Shown here piece after piece: positions 8,343-14,920 of a stretch of DNA of 23,030 nt. Under the pieces are notes generated by a model. That model was not told where the DNA came from and searched no databases. It was given only the letters and a program-made list of their open reading frames with translations. Positions within the stretch are counted from its first letter, which is position 1, and each line of letters begins with the position of its first letter. The position numbers and the translations under genes were made by a program. This stretch comes from Deinococcus sp. (GTDB lineage: Bacteria; Deinococcota; Deinococci; Deinococcales; Thermaceae), in the NCBI GenBank assembly GCA_023382135.1, contig JAMCQK010000105.1:863-23892 (forward strand), written 5' to 3'.

Positions 8343-8969
8343 CTAGTTACGACGGTCTAATTTCTGAAAGCAGGGGAGGCAGTAGGTGTTGCCATCGAAA
8401 GTGCGGGCGCGGGTCTCCATTACCTTTTCCCCGCAGCCTGCGCAATCCAGGCTGTTGTGAATGCGGGCGTGCCGCGGTGTATCGCCTATTGGCTGTTTGA
8501 AATCGTATAGTTTTTCAAGGGGCGCCTCGAGAATTAATTTAGCCCGCTCGTTTTGTAGTTGCCAGAAACGCTGCTTGTCCGCGTCGGTCATGTTTTTTTC
8601 ACGCAGTTTTGCCCAAAGCTGCTTGTGCTCGTCACTCAGAGGTCCAATGGCGTCTGGCCTTGAGACAATGCGAATAGCCTTACCATCTGAACGGCGGTAG
8701 AAGCTGTAAGCGTTTTTTCCATAGTCCAGGTGAATCAGGTTACCCTTGCCGAAGGTACAGCCGGTCAGGTACTGAATGGCATCTACCGCGCACATGTCAG
8801 TTTCGACGACCGCCACCACTTCTTCGTCTTGGGCGTGGGGGCCAATTTCTCGCAAGGCGACCTCGGCGGCCCGAATGCCCATTGCCAGGCCTGGGCACAT
8901 GTGCCCGTGAAAGGCCACAGCCTGCTTCACATGCTCCTCGGTAACGACAGGGGCTTCTTTAATCACCAC
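8343..8969 (-). CDS. FmdE-family metal-binding protein with C-terminal zinc ribbon
   Basis: The 208-residue protein matches the FmdE family, named for a protein associated with formylmethanofuran dehydrogenase. It has AFHGHMCPGLAMGIRAAE (H23, C25), TDMCAVDAIQYLTGCTFGKGN (C60, C71) and a C-terminal treble-clef or zinc-ribbon with cysteines 176, 179, 197 and 200. The Cys/His set suggests metal binding in the cytoplasm. The GTG start at 8969 follows a strong GGAGGAGG site. It lies 71 bases before the importer operon and shares its strand, so it is probably the first gene of that operon. A role in nickel or metal handling is an inference from context; this bacterium need not make methanofuran. 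Confidence 0.85.
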   Translation of the reverse strand: MVIKEAPVVTEEHVKQAVAFHGHMCPGLAMGIRAAEVALREIGPHAQDEEVVAVVETDMCAVDAIQYLTGCTFGKGNLIHLDYGKNAYSFYRRSDGKAIRIVSRPDAIGPLSDEHKQLWAKLREKNMTDADKQRFWQLQNERAKLILEAPLEKLYDFKQPIGDTPRHARIHNSLDCAGCGEKVMETRARTFDGNTYCLPCFQKLDRRN

Positions 8970-8990
8970 GACCTCCTCCAGACTTTACGT

Positions 8991-9020
8991 GGAATTTGAT
9001 TCCCGTGGACAGGCATTATA
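8991..9020 (-). promoter_or_regulatory. Promoter -10 box and small palindrome upstream of the FmdE gene
   Basis: On the minus strand a perfect TATAAT occurs at 9020-9015, about 46 bases before the GTG start. No good -35 box lies 16-18 bases further up. Immediately downstream, over the expected start of transcription, is GGAATTTGATTCC (8991-9003), a 5-bp inverted repeat with a 3-base centre. That is where a repressor could sit. The operator idea is speculative. Confidence 0.45.
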
Positions 9021-9438
9021 GCACGCAATCGGCTACTGGCGTGGCCGCTCATAATTGAAGCCATGCAGGGCTGCTAGACGGGTGCTGGGCGGTTTTCAAG
9101 CCTGCTGCACCGTCTTTGGTGCATATAACTTTTTCCTGAGCGCCCTCAAGCCTACTTGCTGCCCGCTGATCGGTGACGTTACGCTCACAGGAGGACTAGC
9201 CTGCCAGAAAGCTGGCCGTGACGGCCATCGCGAGAGTCGTCTCGGCTTGTTTTGCAGTGCTTGGGTCTTGGGCTCGGGACCGGTCCCTATATCTTGCGCG
9301 CCGCGAACAAGCGAGGCCAACAACAACAGCCGCCCCGGCGCCAATATCCATACTCGTGGTCAAGGTGTTCTGCCAGCTGGGTACCCTCGTGAATTCTTAA
9401 TTTCAGCGTGGCACCAATCTAGTTCTTTGGCGGCGAGT
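9021..9438. other. Intergenic region without a recognisable gene
   Basis: About 420 bases separate the end of the hydrogenase operon from the FmdE/importer promoter. No open frame here has a convincing start, ribosome site or family match. The only suggestive piece is a 51-codon minus-strand frame (9351-9196) with a Gly/Ala-rich helix (MDIGAGAAVVVGLA) and a later AETTLAMAVTASFLA segment. It faintly resembles a rotor-ring c subunit of an ATP synthase but ends early. It is more likely chance or a relic than a working gene. Confidence 0.5.
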
Positions 9439-9933
9439 TCATTGCACCGATTCCTTCGGTGCAAGCGACTCGATTAATTCAAGCGCCTTCCGTTCGGCAA
9501 CAGGCAGGGCTGCTTCCACTTCCGGCGACAAGCCGATGTTTAAATCGATAACCTTGGATACGCAACCGACGATATAGGTTTCTTTCGGCAGCTTATTCAA
9601 CGCTTTGGCCAGGGCCATGGCGCGTCCCGGTTCTGTGTAATGGATATCGGCCAAAACATCCCTCTGGGCTCTTGAAGGAAGGGTACGGGGGTCTGCTACT
9701 TTGGCCTCGAGCACCCTTACCTCTCCAGGAACTTTGCCCTCGAGCGCATCTAGAATCACCACTGCTTCGTGTTCCTGCAAAAGCTCCTGCACGAAGTGAA
9801 TACCACCGATACCTGCATCTAGAAAGCGTACGTTCGAAGGAAGATTAGGATTTCGTCGCAGTCTTTCTAGCAGCCGCACACCAAAACCGTCGTCGCTGTG
9901 TAGCACGTTGCCAAAACCGACGACCAGAATCAT
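9439..9933 (-). CDS. Hydrogenase maturation protease (HybD/HyaD/HycI family)
   Basis: This 164-residue endopeptidase should cut the C-terminal tail from the hydrogenase large subunit once nickel is in place. The N-terminal motif VVGFGNVLHSDDGFGVRLL is intact. The three metal-contacting positions known from HybD are filled: D15 (Glu16 in HybD), D62 in VILDALEG, and H98 in ADIHYTEPG. The length is normal. The start ATG overlaps the end of the NifU/Rieske-like gene by four bases. It is the last gene of the structural operon and the most likely active processing enzyme for the large subunit encoded upstream. Confidence 0.93.
   Translation of the reverse strand: MILVVGFGNVLHSDDGFGVRLLERLRRNPNLPSNVRFLDAGIGGIHFVQELLQEHEAVVILDALEGKVPGEVRVLEAKVADPRTLPSRAQRDVLADIHYTEPGRAMALAKALNKLPKETYIVGCVSKVIDLNIGLSPEVEAALPVAERKALELIESLAPKESVQ
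9442..9464. repeat. Perfect inverted repeat at the 3' end of the hydrogenase operon
   Basis: TTGCACCG (9442-9449) and CGGTGCAA (9457-9464) form a perfect 8-bp stem with a 7-base loop. It lies within the last codons of the protease gene and ends directly against its TGA stop. No T-run follows on the minus strand, so it is not a standard intrinsic terminator. It could protect the mRNA end or help Rho-type termination. Confidence 0.5.
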
Positions 9934-10805
9934 GGCCGCTCAGAAATAATCGCTCGGGGAGCCAGATCGGCGGCCAGCAGTACGCACTCACCTTGCACGC
10001 TTACGGGGTAGACGCGAAGGTGGGGGCCCGCCTGGCCGTCTACCCTCCGGCCGCTGCGTGCATCGTACGCGCAGTTTTGCCAAGGGCAAACAAGCACGTT
10101 AGCTGAAAGTTTGGCGGCCTCGAGTCCCCGCCCGCAAACTGGACAAGTAGCGTCGAATGCATTTACTTCGGGCCCCAAGCGAACCAGCAAAATATTTTTC
10201 TCACCAAGCTGAACCAGTATCGGTTTACCTTCCGGCAACGAGGAAAATAAGCCCACTTGCGCAAACACCGGCGCCTTGACCGTCACCGGCGTATGTCCCG
10301 CCATGGGAAGCTCGAGAAGCCCAGAGCTTTCTTCTGGTTCTGACTCGTGTACTGCTACCTCTTTAAATCCCGGCAACCCCTGGCGCAGTGCCACCTCTAT
10401 GCCGTGTTTGAGTGTTGCTGTTGAAGCCGCGCAAGTTTTGCACGCACCTCGCAGCCGCACATGCACAACTCCTTCCTGAACGTCCACAACTTCCACTTCT
10501 CCCCCGTGCGATTGCATGTAGGGTCGCACCAACTCCAAAGCATGTTCGGCCAAGCTGGCTTGGTGGTTGGGGTTTTGGTCGTAAAGGGTAAACAAAAGCG
10601 AAATCGCCGGGTCTTGCAAAAGTTCTTCCAGAGCTCCGCGCTCCACTAAGTGTTTGGCAAGCTGTTCTACTCCCTGCCGGTGAATGAAGTCGGTGAGGTT
10701 GAGCACCGCAAAAACTTCTTCGCGGACTTGCGGTAAAGGCAAGGCTTCCAAGTTTTGAATCCGCGCATTCAGCTCGTGTATCAGCTCATCAAGCGAGGGT
10801 TTCAC
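9930..10805 (-). CDS. NifU C-terminal domain fused to a Rieske-like ferredoxin domain
   Basis: The 291-residue protein has three parts. Residues 1-80 are helical and unrecognised. Residues about 85-155 are a NifU-type Fe-S scaffold (LVRPYMQSHGGEVEVVDV, with RGACKTCAAS giving C122 and C125). Residues about 175-285 follow the Rieske/NirD beta-fold pattern (FAQVGLFSSLPEGKPILVQL, then FDATCPVCGRGL and VCPWQNCAYDARSGR). A normal Rieske site is CxH plus CxxH. Here the pairs read CPVC and CPWQNC, so C221, C224, C240 and C245 are present and both His ligands are missing. It starts at a GTG 18 bases after the helix-turn-helix gene. A role in cluster delivery or electron transfer for the hydrogenase is inferred from the operon. 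Confidence 0.85.
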   Translation of the reverse strand: MKPSLDELIHELNARIQNLEALPLPQVREEVFAVLNLTDFIHRQGVEQLAKHLVERGALEELLQDPAISLLFTLYDQNPNHQASLAEHALELVRPYMQSHGGEVEVVDVQEGVVHVRLRGACKTCAASTATLKHGIEVALRQGLPGFKEVAVHESEPEESSGLLELPMAGHTPVTVKAPVFAQVGLFSSLPEGKPILVQLGEKNILLVRLGPEVNAFDATCPVCGRGLEAAKLSANVLVCPWQNCAYDARSGRRVDGQAGPHLRVYPVSVQGECVLLAADLAPRAIISERP

Positions 10806-10823
10806 TGGCTCTCTGCCTCCGCC

Positions 10824-11183
10824 TTAGTGCTGATGGTCATGCCGATGAGCTGAACAGTACTCCGGGCCGTTTACCAGGCAGTCTTCGCAGTCTGGTTCAC
10901 AGGCTCCGTGGGCGGCATGGGTCAGGTCGGCAAAGGCGTCGCCAAAACGGCGCCCGCCTTCTTTGCTACCAAATTCCGTTAGCTCAATCACTTCGTCCCG
11001 GGCTCTCAGGTTTGCCAGACCGTCCGTTTGCATTTGGGCCAGCACGCGCTCCACGTCTTTCTTTGTACAACCAATTAACACCGATACCTGATGGGTGGTG
11101 GCGGAATCGGAAAGCCCCTCGCCTTTCAACCAGTAAAGCACCTGCAGAATTTCATCGCGCAAGCGCAAGTCGTCAACCGTCAC
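10824..11183 (-). CDS. Small winged-helix-like protein with Cys/His-rich metal-binding tail
   Basis: The first 75 or so residues of this 119-residue protein look like a helix-turn-helix or winged-helix domain (LRDEILQVLYWLKGEGLSDS, TTHQVSVLIGCTKKDVERVL, then DGLANLRARDEVIELTEFG). The C-terminus has HGACEPDCEDC (C95, C99, C102), then C110 and a histidine comb HRHDHQH that ends the protein. This is a likely Ni, Zn or Fe-S binding tail. It overlaps the preceding protease-like gene by four bases. It could be a metal- or redox-sensing regulator of the operon, or a nickel store or chaperone. I do not recognise a named family. Confidence 0.75.
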   Translation of the reverse strand: MTVDDLRLRDEILQVLYWLKGEGLSDSATTHQVSVLIGCTKKDVERVLAQMQTDGLANLRARDEVIELTEFGSKEGGRRFGDAFADLTHAAHGACEPDCEDCLVNGPEYCSAHRHDHQH

Positions 11184-11698
11184 GCCAAGACTCCTTCCAC
11201 TGGTCTGCCACCTTTAGAAAAGTCTACCGCCAATTGCTCAACTATAGGGTACAGCGCCTGCACCTGCGGCGTAAGCCCCAGGGTGCCCTCCGCTTCCACG
11301 GGTTCTACCTCGAGCACCCAGGTCTCGGGCGGCAGAGCCCCGAACTGCCTTGCAATAACCAACAGAAGGTCTATGGCAATTACCCCTGAGCCCGCTTCAT
11401 TCATGTACTCCTGCAAAACCTGAGGGGAGCTTGGTAGTTCAGGAATACCACGGTAGGCGTGCAGGGTTCCTGGTTTACGTCCTCGAACCTCGGAGGTGAT
11501 GAAAAGCGCCCTTGCGTACCTGTCGTCCTGAAGCTGGTAGGTCATAGCAATAGCCCCAAAGCTGTAGTCGCTGACCACTACATTTGAAGGCCAGTGTATT
11601 TTTGCAAGACAGTCGGTGAATACCGGGCCAGCCGAGCGATCGCGCCAGAAACGGTGGCCAACACCTGCAATGAGAGTTTTTGGTTCAGATGTTGCCAT
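11180..11698 (-). CDS. Hydrogenase maturation protease homologue with degenerate metal site
   Basis: The 172-residue protein has the overall layout of the HybD/HycI protease family. There is an N-terminal IAGVGHRFWRDRSAGPVF segment in place of GxGNxxxxDDGxG, then VSDYSFGAIAMTYQLQD, a RGRKPGT turn, and a C-terminal PETWVLEVEPVEAEGTLGL with the usual ending. The expected acidic ligand after D20 is Arg21, the Asp of the second strand is replaced (FITSEV), and the expected His is not found around MNEAGSGVIAIDLL. It may therefore be a non-cutting chaperone or scaffold. The start is the ATG at 11698; an in-frame TGA lies four codons upstream. It is the first gene after the large subunit. Confidence 0.82.
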   Translation of the reverse strand: MATSEPKTLIAGVGHRFWRDRSAGPVFTDCLAKIHWPSNVVVSDYSFGAIAMTYQLQDDRYARALFITSEVRGRKPGTLHAYRGIPELPSSPQVLQEYMNEAGSGVIAIDLLLVIARQFGALPPETWVLEVEPVEAEGTLGLTPQVQALYPIVEQLAVDFSKGGRPVEGVLA

Positions 11699-11841
11699 TG
11701 TGTTTCGTCAAGCCTAGTGTGGTTTGCACACAACCAGACTGTGGGACCGAGTACGGTACGAATTCCCACCAACTTCTTGAGTAGGGGGGCTTTGGAACAA
11801 CTGGCCGAGGGGAATTGTTCGCCTCCAACACAATAGAAGTC
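11699..11841 (-). other. Spacer between the large subunit and the protease-like gene
   Basis: This 143-base gap is the longest inside the structural operon. It contains a 5-bp inverted repeat GTGTG/CACAC (11717-11731) close to the next start codon. No convincing ribosome site, promoter or gene was seen. It could allow processing or a change in transcript level between the structural and accessory halves. Confidence 0.4.
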
Positions 11842-13713
11842 TCAAACCCCACAGCCACAGGTGTTCACTTCGCGGGTAACCACGTGGTCGTGTTTGTCCA
11901 CCATGATGTGGGTGGTGCAGGGCATGCACGGATCAAAACTGCGGATGGCGCGCAAGATATCAATACCACTGTAGTTTTCGGGTGTGTCAAACTCCTCCAG
12001 AATAGGTGTTTTCATCACCGCTTCTTCGTAGGGGCTAGGGTTGCCCCAGGGATCGCGTGGGGCGGCGTTCACGGTGGACGGTGTGCAGATTTGGTAGTTA
12101 GCGATCGCGCCGTTGTCTACCACCAGATGGTGCGTCAAGAAGCCACGGCCAGCACCCCAGAAGCCCACGCCAATGTGTGTACCTTTGCGCGAGAGATTGA
12201 CCGGATTGGCGACTTTGGTATCGCCTTGCTTCAGGCGGTCCATGGCCAGGAGCCAGTTGTCCATGGCGGCCATGGCGCTGAATGGAATGCAGTAGGCCCG
12301 GCCAAGGTTACGCTCGAAGGCATTCCAGTCTGCAGGGATCTTCCACTCCATGACCATCTCGGGCATCTTGGCCTCGGGCACCAGAATTTTCAGGCTTTGT
12401 CCATCGGGGTCTATAAAGCGCCGGAATGGCAGTTTGTTGGCGGCAGCTGTGTTCCACAATCGCGCGTACGCCCCGGCTTCGCACGAATGGCGGTCCCAGC
12501 GAGGGGTAGTGCTCCAGGAGTAACGGTCTTTCCAATTTTGGGGACCGGGGCGCGGTTTGGTTTCGCGGTTCCAGGGATGGTTGGGCGAAAGCGGTGCGCC
12601 CGATGGGTCTGTGTGGAAGCGGTTGCCGGCGGCATCGTCGTAATACGAGTGCTCAATAAATTCTTCCAAACCGATGTTGATGTTTTGTAACCCGGTGGTA
12701 ACCTGCTTGCCGCCAATAATAACGCCGGGCGTGGCCCAGCGGCGGTCACCCCAGGCATTCAGATTTTTGTAGCTAGCGTCATAGCTTTCTGGGTCGTCCC
12801 AGACGCCGGTATCAATTAGGTTTTTGTTGCGGGCGCCACAGAGTTTGTACTTGGGGTCGGCTTCGTAGAAGAACTGCGTGAGGTCTTCCCAGATGGCGAC
12901 AACTTTCTTCGAGTAGTCGAAGAACTGCTGTAGACGCTGGTAGACCTCGTTCATCAACTGTAGAGTGATAGTAGCGCTAATACCACCGGGGGTAACCGTT
13001 TCCGGGTGAGGGTACTTGCCACCGATGAGCACATAGGCTTCGCGGGCCACACGCGTCATGTGCAAGGCCTCAACGTAGAGGCTGCCAGAAAGCGGATTCA
13101 TGTCCTTGAGCAGGTCGGCCATAGTACGGTAGCCGTGCTGTTCAGTCCGGTGGGCAGGTGCTTTTTCCGCCTTGGCCCAAAGCGAAGGATTGGTGGAACG
13201 GATTAATGCCTCGGAATAGTCAGGTCCGGCCAGCAGGAATAGGTGCAGGGGATGGTCGTACAAATATTCGATGGCCAGGAGCATGTTGCGAAGAAGAATG
13301 CCTAACGGCGGTGGCGGCGTATCGAAGGCCATTTCTATGGCCTCGGCCGCAACGGTGGCGTGTACGCCACCGCATACACCGCAGGCGCGGCTGGAAATAA
13401 AAATGGCATCTCGTGGGTCGCGGCCCTTGAGCACCACTTCGTAGCCGCGGAAGATGGTGGCCATGCTGTTGGCCGAAAGCACCGAGCGCTTTTCCAGGTC
13501 CACCACGCTGTGGAAAGCCAGCGCACCTGCTACCCGTGTCACCGGGTCATAGTCGACCGACTTTATGAACCCGTTGCGGGCCAAGAGGTCCTTTAGGCGA
13601 TCTTCTTGGTCGCCCAGGGGCTGCACCTGGTAGGCGTAGGGGTCACGAACGCCCGCCCTGAGGCGTGCCCGTCCTTCAACGTCGAACTCGATGGGTAGAT
13701 GTTCAAAGCACAT
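11842..13713 (-). CDS. [NiFe]-hydrogenase large (catalytic) subunit
   Basis: The 623-residue subunit carries the Ni-Fe(CN)2CO site that splits H2. The N-terminal pair is in SSRACGVCGGVHAT (C111, C114, with H118). The C-terminal pair is in FDPCMPCTTH (C596, C599, H602). A 21-residue tail after H602, ending in CGCGV, is where a maturation protease should cut. A GGAGG site lies a few bases before the ATG at 13713. The pair with a Tat-less small subunit suggests a cytoplasmic, uptake-type group 1 enzyme, perhaps related to the high-affinity actinobacterial-type lineage (group 1h and relatives). The exact subgroup needs a tree. It is separated from its small-subunit gene by five tiny membrane-protein genes. 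Confidence 0.96.
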   Translation of the reverse strand: MCFEHLPIEFDVEGRARLRAGVRDPYAYQVQPLGDQEDRLKDLLARNGFIKSVDYDPVTRVAGALAFHSVVDLEKRSVLSANSMATIFRGYEVVLKGRDPRDAIFISSRACGVCGGVHATVAAEAIEMAFDTPPPPLGILLRNMLLAIEYLYDHPLHLFLLAGPDYSEALIRSTNPSLWAKAEKAPAHRTEQHGYRTMADLLKDMNPLSGSLYVEALHMTRVAREAYVLIGGKYPHPETVTPGGISATITLQLMNEVYQRLQQFFDYSKKVVAIWEDLTQFFYEADPKYKLCGARNKNLIDTGVWDDPESYDASYKNLNAWGDRRWATPGVIIGGKQVTTGLQNINIGLEEFIEHSYYDDAAGNRFHTDPSGAPLSPNHPWNRETKPRPGPQNWKDRYSWSTTPRWDRHSCEAGAYARLWNTAAANKLPFRRFIDPDGQSLKILVPEAKMPEMVMEWKIPADWNAFERNLGRAYCIPFSAMAAMDNWLLAMDRLKQGDTKVANPVNLSRKGTHIGVGFWGAGRGFLTHHLVVDNGAIANYQICTPSTVNAAPRDPWGNPSPYEEAVMKTPILEEFDTPENYSGIDILRAIRSFDPCMPCTTHIMVDKHDHVVTREVNTCGCGV

Positions 13714-13738
13714 TTATTCCTCCACTACCTGCCAGGCG

Positions 13739-14020
13739 CTATTTGCGAGCTACCAGCCCACCCACGACTTCCAGAATTCTGCCGAGAGCGGCATCTATGC
13801 GAATGAGCGACTGGGCCACCCCCTGTAGTTCGCTTATCAGCGATTCCAGCTTGGGTTCGAGTGGAGCGGCTTGTCCAGAGACTTTTTCCAAGTCCTGCGC
13901 CACGCCCCCCAAGTGCCCACGCGCCCTGCGGAGCGCAAGCCCAGTGCCAATTGCTGCGACCGCCAACACAAGCACCACCGCTGCAACCCAGATGATGGTC
14001 AGCGTCTGGTAGATGTTCAT
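13739..14020 (-). CDS. Small membrane protein of the hydrogenase operon (fifth of five)
   Basis: This 93-residue protein has a single N-terminal helix (LTIIWVAAVVLVLAVAAIGTGLAL) followed at once by RRAR, which by the positive-inside rule puts the C-terminus in the cytoplasm. The tail (about residues 40-90) is a charged, Leu/Ile-spaced helix with heptad-like character (APLEPKLESLISELQGVAQS), probably a coiled coil. It overlaps the previous small gene by four bases (ATGA) and ends 25 bases before the large-subunit start. I do not recognise a family. Anchoring or scaffolding of the hydrogenase is an inference. Confidence 0.8.
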   Translation of the reverse strand: MNIYQTLTIIWVAAVVLVLAVAAIGTGLALRRARGHLGGVAQDLEKVSGQAAPLEPKLESLISELQGVAQSLIRIDAALGRILEVVGGLVARK

Positions 14021-14307
14021 GCTCCACCTCCTGCTCGGCGCGCTAGCAAGTTCGCTAGCGCCTCGGCACTGGTCGCAACATCTTTGGCAAGTGCATTGGC
14101 GCTTTTTAGCCCGGCCTCGGTGACCTCGAGCGCGGCGATGTTATTAAGGTGCTTGTTGATGGCGAGGGTGGATTGGCGTGAAGCGCGGGCATAACGTTCA
14201 ATTTTCAGAGCAGCTCGCAGAATTCTGAGTAGGAGCCAGGCCAAGAGCGGTATAGCTAGATAAGCGATCACTAGCCCCAGACCCCAAATCCAATAAGCCC
14301 CTTCCAT
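14017..14307 (-). CDS. Small membrane protein of the hydrogenase operon (fourth of five)
   Basis: The 96-residue product has one N-terminal membrane helix (WIWGLGLVIAYLAIPLLAWL). Basic residues follow (LLRILRAALKIERYARASR), again predicting an outside N-terminus and a cytoplasmic tail. The tail is helical and rich in Ala, Leu and Asn (INKHLNNIAALEVTEAGLKS). Its ATG shares one base with the TAA stop of the gene before it (TAATG), and its end overlaps the fifth gene. No enzymatic motif or Cys is present. No known family was recognised. Confidence 0.78.
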   Translation of the reverse strand: MEGAYWIWGLGLVIAYLAIPLLAWLLLRILRAALKIERYARASRQSTLAINKHLNNIAALEVTEAGLKSANALAKDVATSAEALANLLARRAGGGA

Positions 14308-14627
14308 TAGTAGGCCCCCTGTCGTTTGACAGCTTGAATGATTCCTTCTACTGAGTTTTTGATGGCCCCGAGTCCCTCCACCAACCTTTCCAGGCGCTCA
14401 TTGAGCTTGGGTGCTTCTTGGGAGAGAGCCGAAACTTCCCTATCGATGGCGCTCACACCCAAAGCAATTCGGGCCAAGTGACTGGGATAAGCGCTGCGGT
14501 GCCCCACAGTTGAAGGTTCTCTGGCCCCAATGCTTTCAAGCCTACGCGCAATACCGGTAAGAAAATAGACCAAAACACCCGCAAAGAGTGCGAACAGCAA
14601 CAAGGTGAGCAGTGCGAGCAGGGTCAT
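14307..14627 (-). CDS. Small membrane protein of the hydrogenase operon (third of five)
   Basis: The start is set at the ATG at 14627 because a GGAGGG site lies five bases upstream and the ATG overlaps the previous stop (ATGA). A longer frame from 14648 would begin inside that ribosome site. The 106 residues comprise an N-terminal helix (LLALLTLLLFALFAGVLVYFL), a basic GIARR boundary, a linker, and a long amphipathic helix (about 55-100; SALSQEAPKLNERLERLVEG) that looks like a coiled coil and resembles the tail of the fifth protein in spacing. It has no Cys. Function unknown; structural role inferred. Confidence 0.78.
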   Translation of the reverse strand: MTLLALLTLLLFALFAGVLVYFLTGIARRLESIGAREPSTVGHRSAYPSHLARIALGVSAIDREVSALSQEAPKLNERLERLVEGLGAIKNSVEGIIQAVKRQGAY

Positions 14628-14920
14628 ATTTTCCCTCCGACCACACAATTGGGGCAGCCGGGACAGCCTTCGGCGTGCTGGCGTATGCGTTCTAGGTTCT
14701 TGATGAGCCCCGGAACAGCAGCCAAAATGTCATCCACAAAGCGATTTGTCCGGATTAGATCGGGCACATGGACGGTATTGTTAGCCACGCGTTTGCCGCC
14801 ATCCCAAATGGCGCAGGCTCCCGCGTCAATAGCTTTGGCCTCTCGGAAAATGCCGTTCAATAATAGCGCCACTACCCCTGTCACGACCAAACCCAGTAGC
14901 AGCAGAAGGACCCAGGTCAT
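14624..14920 (-). CDS. Small membrane protein of the hydrogenase operon with terminal Cys motif (second of five)
   Basis: The 98-residue protein starts MTWVLLLLLGLVVTGVVALL, a single membrane helix, then FREAKAIDAG. Part of its tail is similar to the first protein: EAKxI after the helix and a later VPDL matching IPEL. Unlike the other four it ends with a Cys cluster, GCPGCPNC, which could bind a metal or an Fe-S cluster on the cytoplasmic side. It overlaps both neighbours by four bases. The family is not recognised. Among the five it is the best candidate for a redox or metal-handling contact rather than a pure anchor. Confidence 0.8.
   Translation of the reverse strand: MTWVLLLLLGLVVTGVVALLLNGIFREAKAIDAGACAIWDGGKRVANNTVHVPDLIRTNRFVDDILAAVPGLIKNLERIRQHAEGCPGCPNCVVGGKI

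Noticed and set aside
8970..9014. Possible metal riboswitch in the leader of the FmdE gene
   Set aside because: The leader from the predicted start is only about 40 bases and has no fold beyond a 5-bp inverted repeat, too short for a known nickel or cobalt riboswitch.
11578..11772. A short minus-strand frame spanning the gap before the degenerate protease gene
   Set aside because: It overlaps the protease-like gene in another frame and has no ribosome site or motif.
11815..12690. A 291-codon plus-strand open frame antisense to the large hydrogenase subunit
   Set aside because: It lies opposite a gene with complete [NiFe] motifs, has no family resemblance, and its openness follows from the codon bias of the opposite strand.
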